Part shown: one piece after another, positions 63,899 through 64,000 of the stretch
How positions within the stretch are numbered: the first letter of the stretch is position 1
Layout of the letters: every line of letters begins with the position of its first letter
Source: Tamilnaduibacter salinus
GTDB taxonomy: Bacteria > Pseudomonadota > Gammaproteobacteria > Pseudomonadales > Oleiphilaceae
DNA: 64,000 bases
NCBI RefSeq assembly: GCF_003096655.1
Contig: NZ_QEKQ01000009.1
Location: 130,357-194,356, forward strand
Reading direction: 5' to 3'
Program-made: the position numbers and the translations under genes
The notes under the pieces: generated by a model
The model's database searches: none
What the model was told of the DNA's origin: nothing
What the model saw: the letters and a program-made list of their open reading frames with translations, nothing else

Positions 63899-63926
63899 TT
63901 GACAGCAAAGAGATTTGGCGTATCAT
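63899..63926 (+). promoter_or_regulatory. rRNA operon promoter P2
   Basis: TTGACA (63899-63904), 16-base spacer, TATCAT (63921-63926), followed by the GC-rich discriminator GCGCGG typical of stringently controlled stable-RNA promoters. Confidence 0.8.
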
Positions 63927-63953
63927 GCGCGGTCTCTTAAGGGCGAAAGCCCA

Positions 63954-64000
63954 GCTCTTTAAAAAGCAGACTGAGTAATTCGTGTGGGCGCTGGTTCGGT
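63954..64000 (+). other. 16S rRNA leader with boxA
   Basis: GCTCTTTAAA (63954-63963) matches boxA, the NusB/S10 binding site. It is followed by AGACTGAGTAATTCGTGTGG, which closely parallels the leader before 16S rRNA in E. coli. The 16S gene itself lies beyond the window. Preceding GGGC-GAAA-GCCC (63941-63952) forms a small hairpin. Confidence 0.82.

Overview
The window is a GC-rich, densely packed chromosomal segment from a gammaproteobacterium. The gene orders are classical for Pseudomonas/Marinobacter-type genomes: pilQ-aroK-aroB-damX-gltB-gltD-hemE, glyA-nrdR-rib-nusB-thiL-pgpA, rplU-rpmA-obgE-proB, murJ-ribF-ileS-lspA-fkpB-ispH followed by a minor-pilin cluster, bamD/rluD-pgeF-clpB and ilvB-ilvN-ilvC-pssA. 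A wax ester synthase/DGAT-like gene also fits a Marinobacter-like marine lineage. That taxonomic placement is inference from synteny.

Layout. 1-11.2 kb: end of the type IV pilus secretin gene, shikimate genes, a DamX-like cell-division ATPase with a 16-fold Glu-Pro repeat, both glutamate synthase subunits, and hemE. 11.2-14.3 kb (minus strand): PilZ protein, radA and an XRE antitoxin, plus a HigB/RelE-type toxin gene whose first codons and promoter have been cut away by a 270-bp palindromic element. 14.3-16 kb: ettA (minus). 16.2-22.8 kb: glyA, nrdR, riboflavin genes (no ribE; RibBA has a degenerate second half), nusB, thiL, pgpA. 22.8-28.7 kb: a second, deleted copy of the palindromic element, small accessory genes, a WS/DGAT-like acyltransferase, a LysR regulator with a divergent glutathionyl-hydroquinone reductase, and ispB. 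29-40.3 kb: ribosomal proteins, obgE, proB, rpsT, murJ, ribF, ileS, lspA, fkpB, ispH. 40.5-51.1 kb: type IV pilus minor pilins, PilY1, a second convergent FimT-like gene, and the PilR/PilS two-component system. 51.2-58.5 kb: nadE, bamD, rluD, pgeF, and clpB behind a good sigma-32 promoter. 58.5-63.7 kb: a DUF4124 protein, a 500-bp untranslated stretch, the branched-chain amino-acid genes and pssA. The last 230 bp are the promoter and boxA leader of a ribosomal RNA operon whose 16S gene starts beyond the window.

No phage, CRISPR array or complete transposase gene is visible. The unusual content is non-coding and repetitive. (i) A Y-shaped palindromic, MITE-like element with perfect 35-bp terminal inverted repeats ending in CTAG interrupts a toxin gene; a deleted relative lies at 22.8 kb. 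(ii) A dispersed intergenic element has CCACGGAAA-rich inverted ends and an internal CGCCC/GGGCG motif; there are four copies (11.2, 23.9, 34.3, 52.9 kb), one with a different inverted repeat nested inside. Protein-level oddities are a small secreted CxxC protein between pilX and pilY1, an HHxxxDA acyltransferase motif, and the pure GAGCCC microsatellite in damX.
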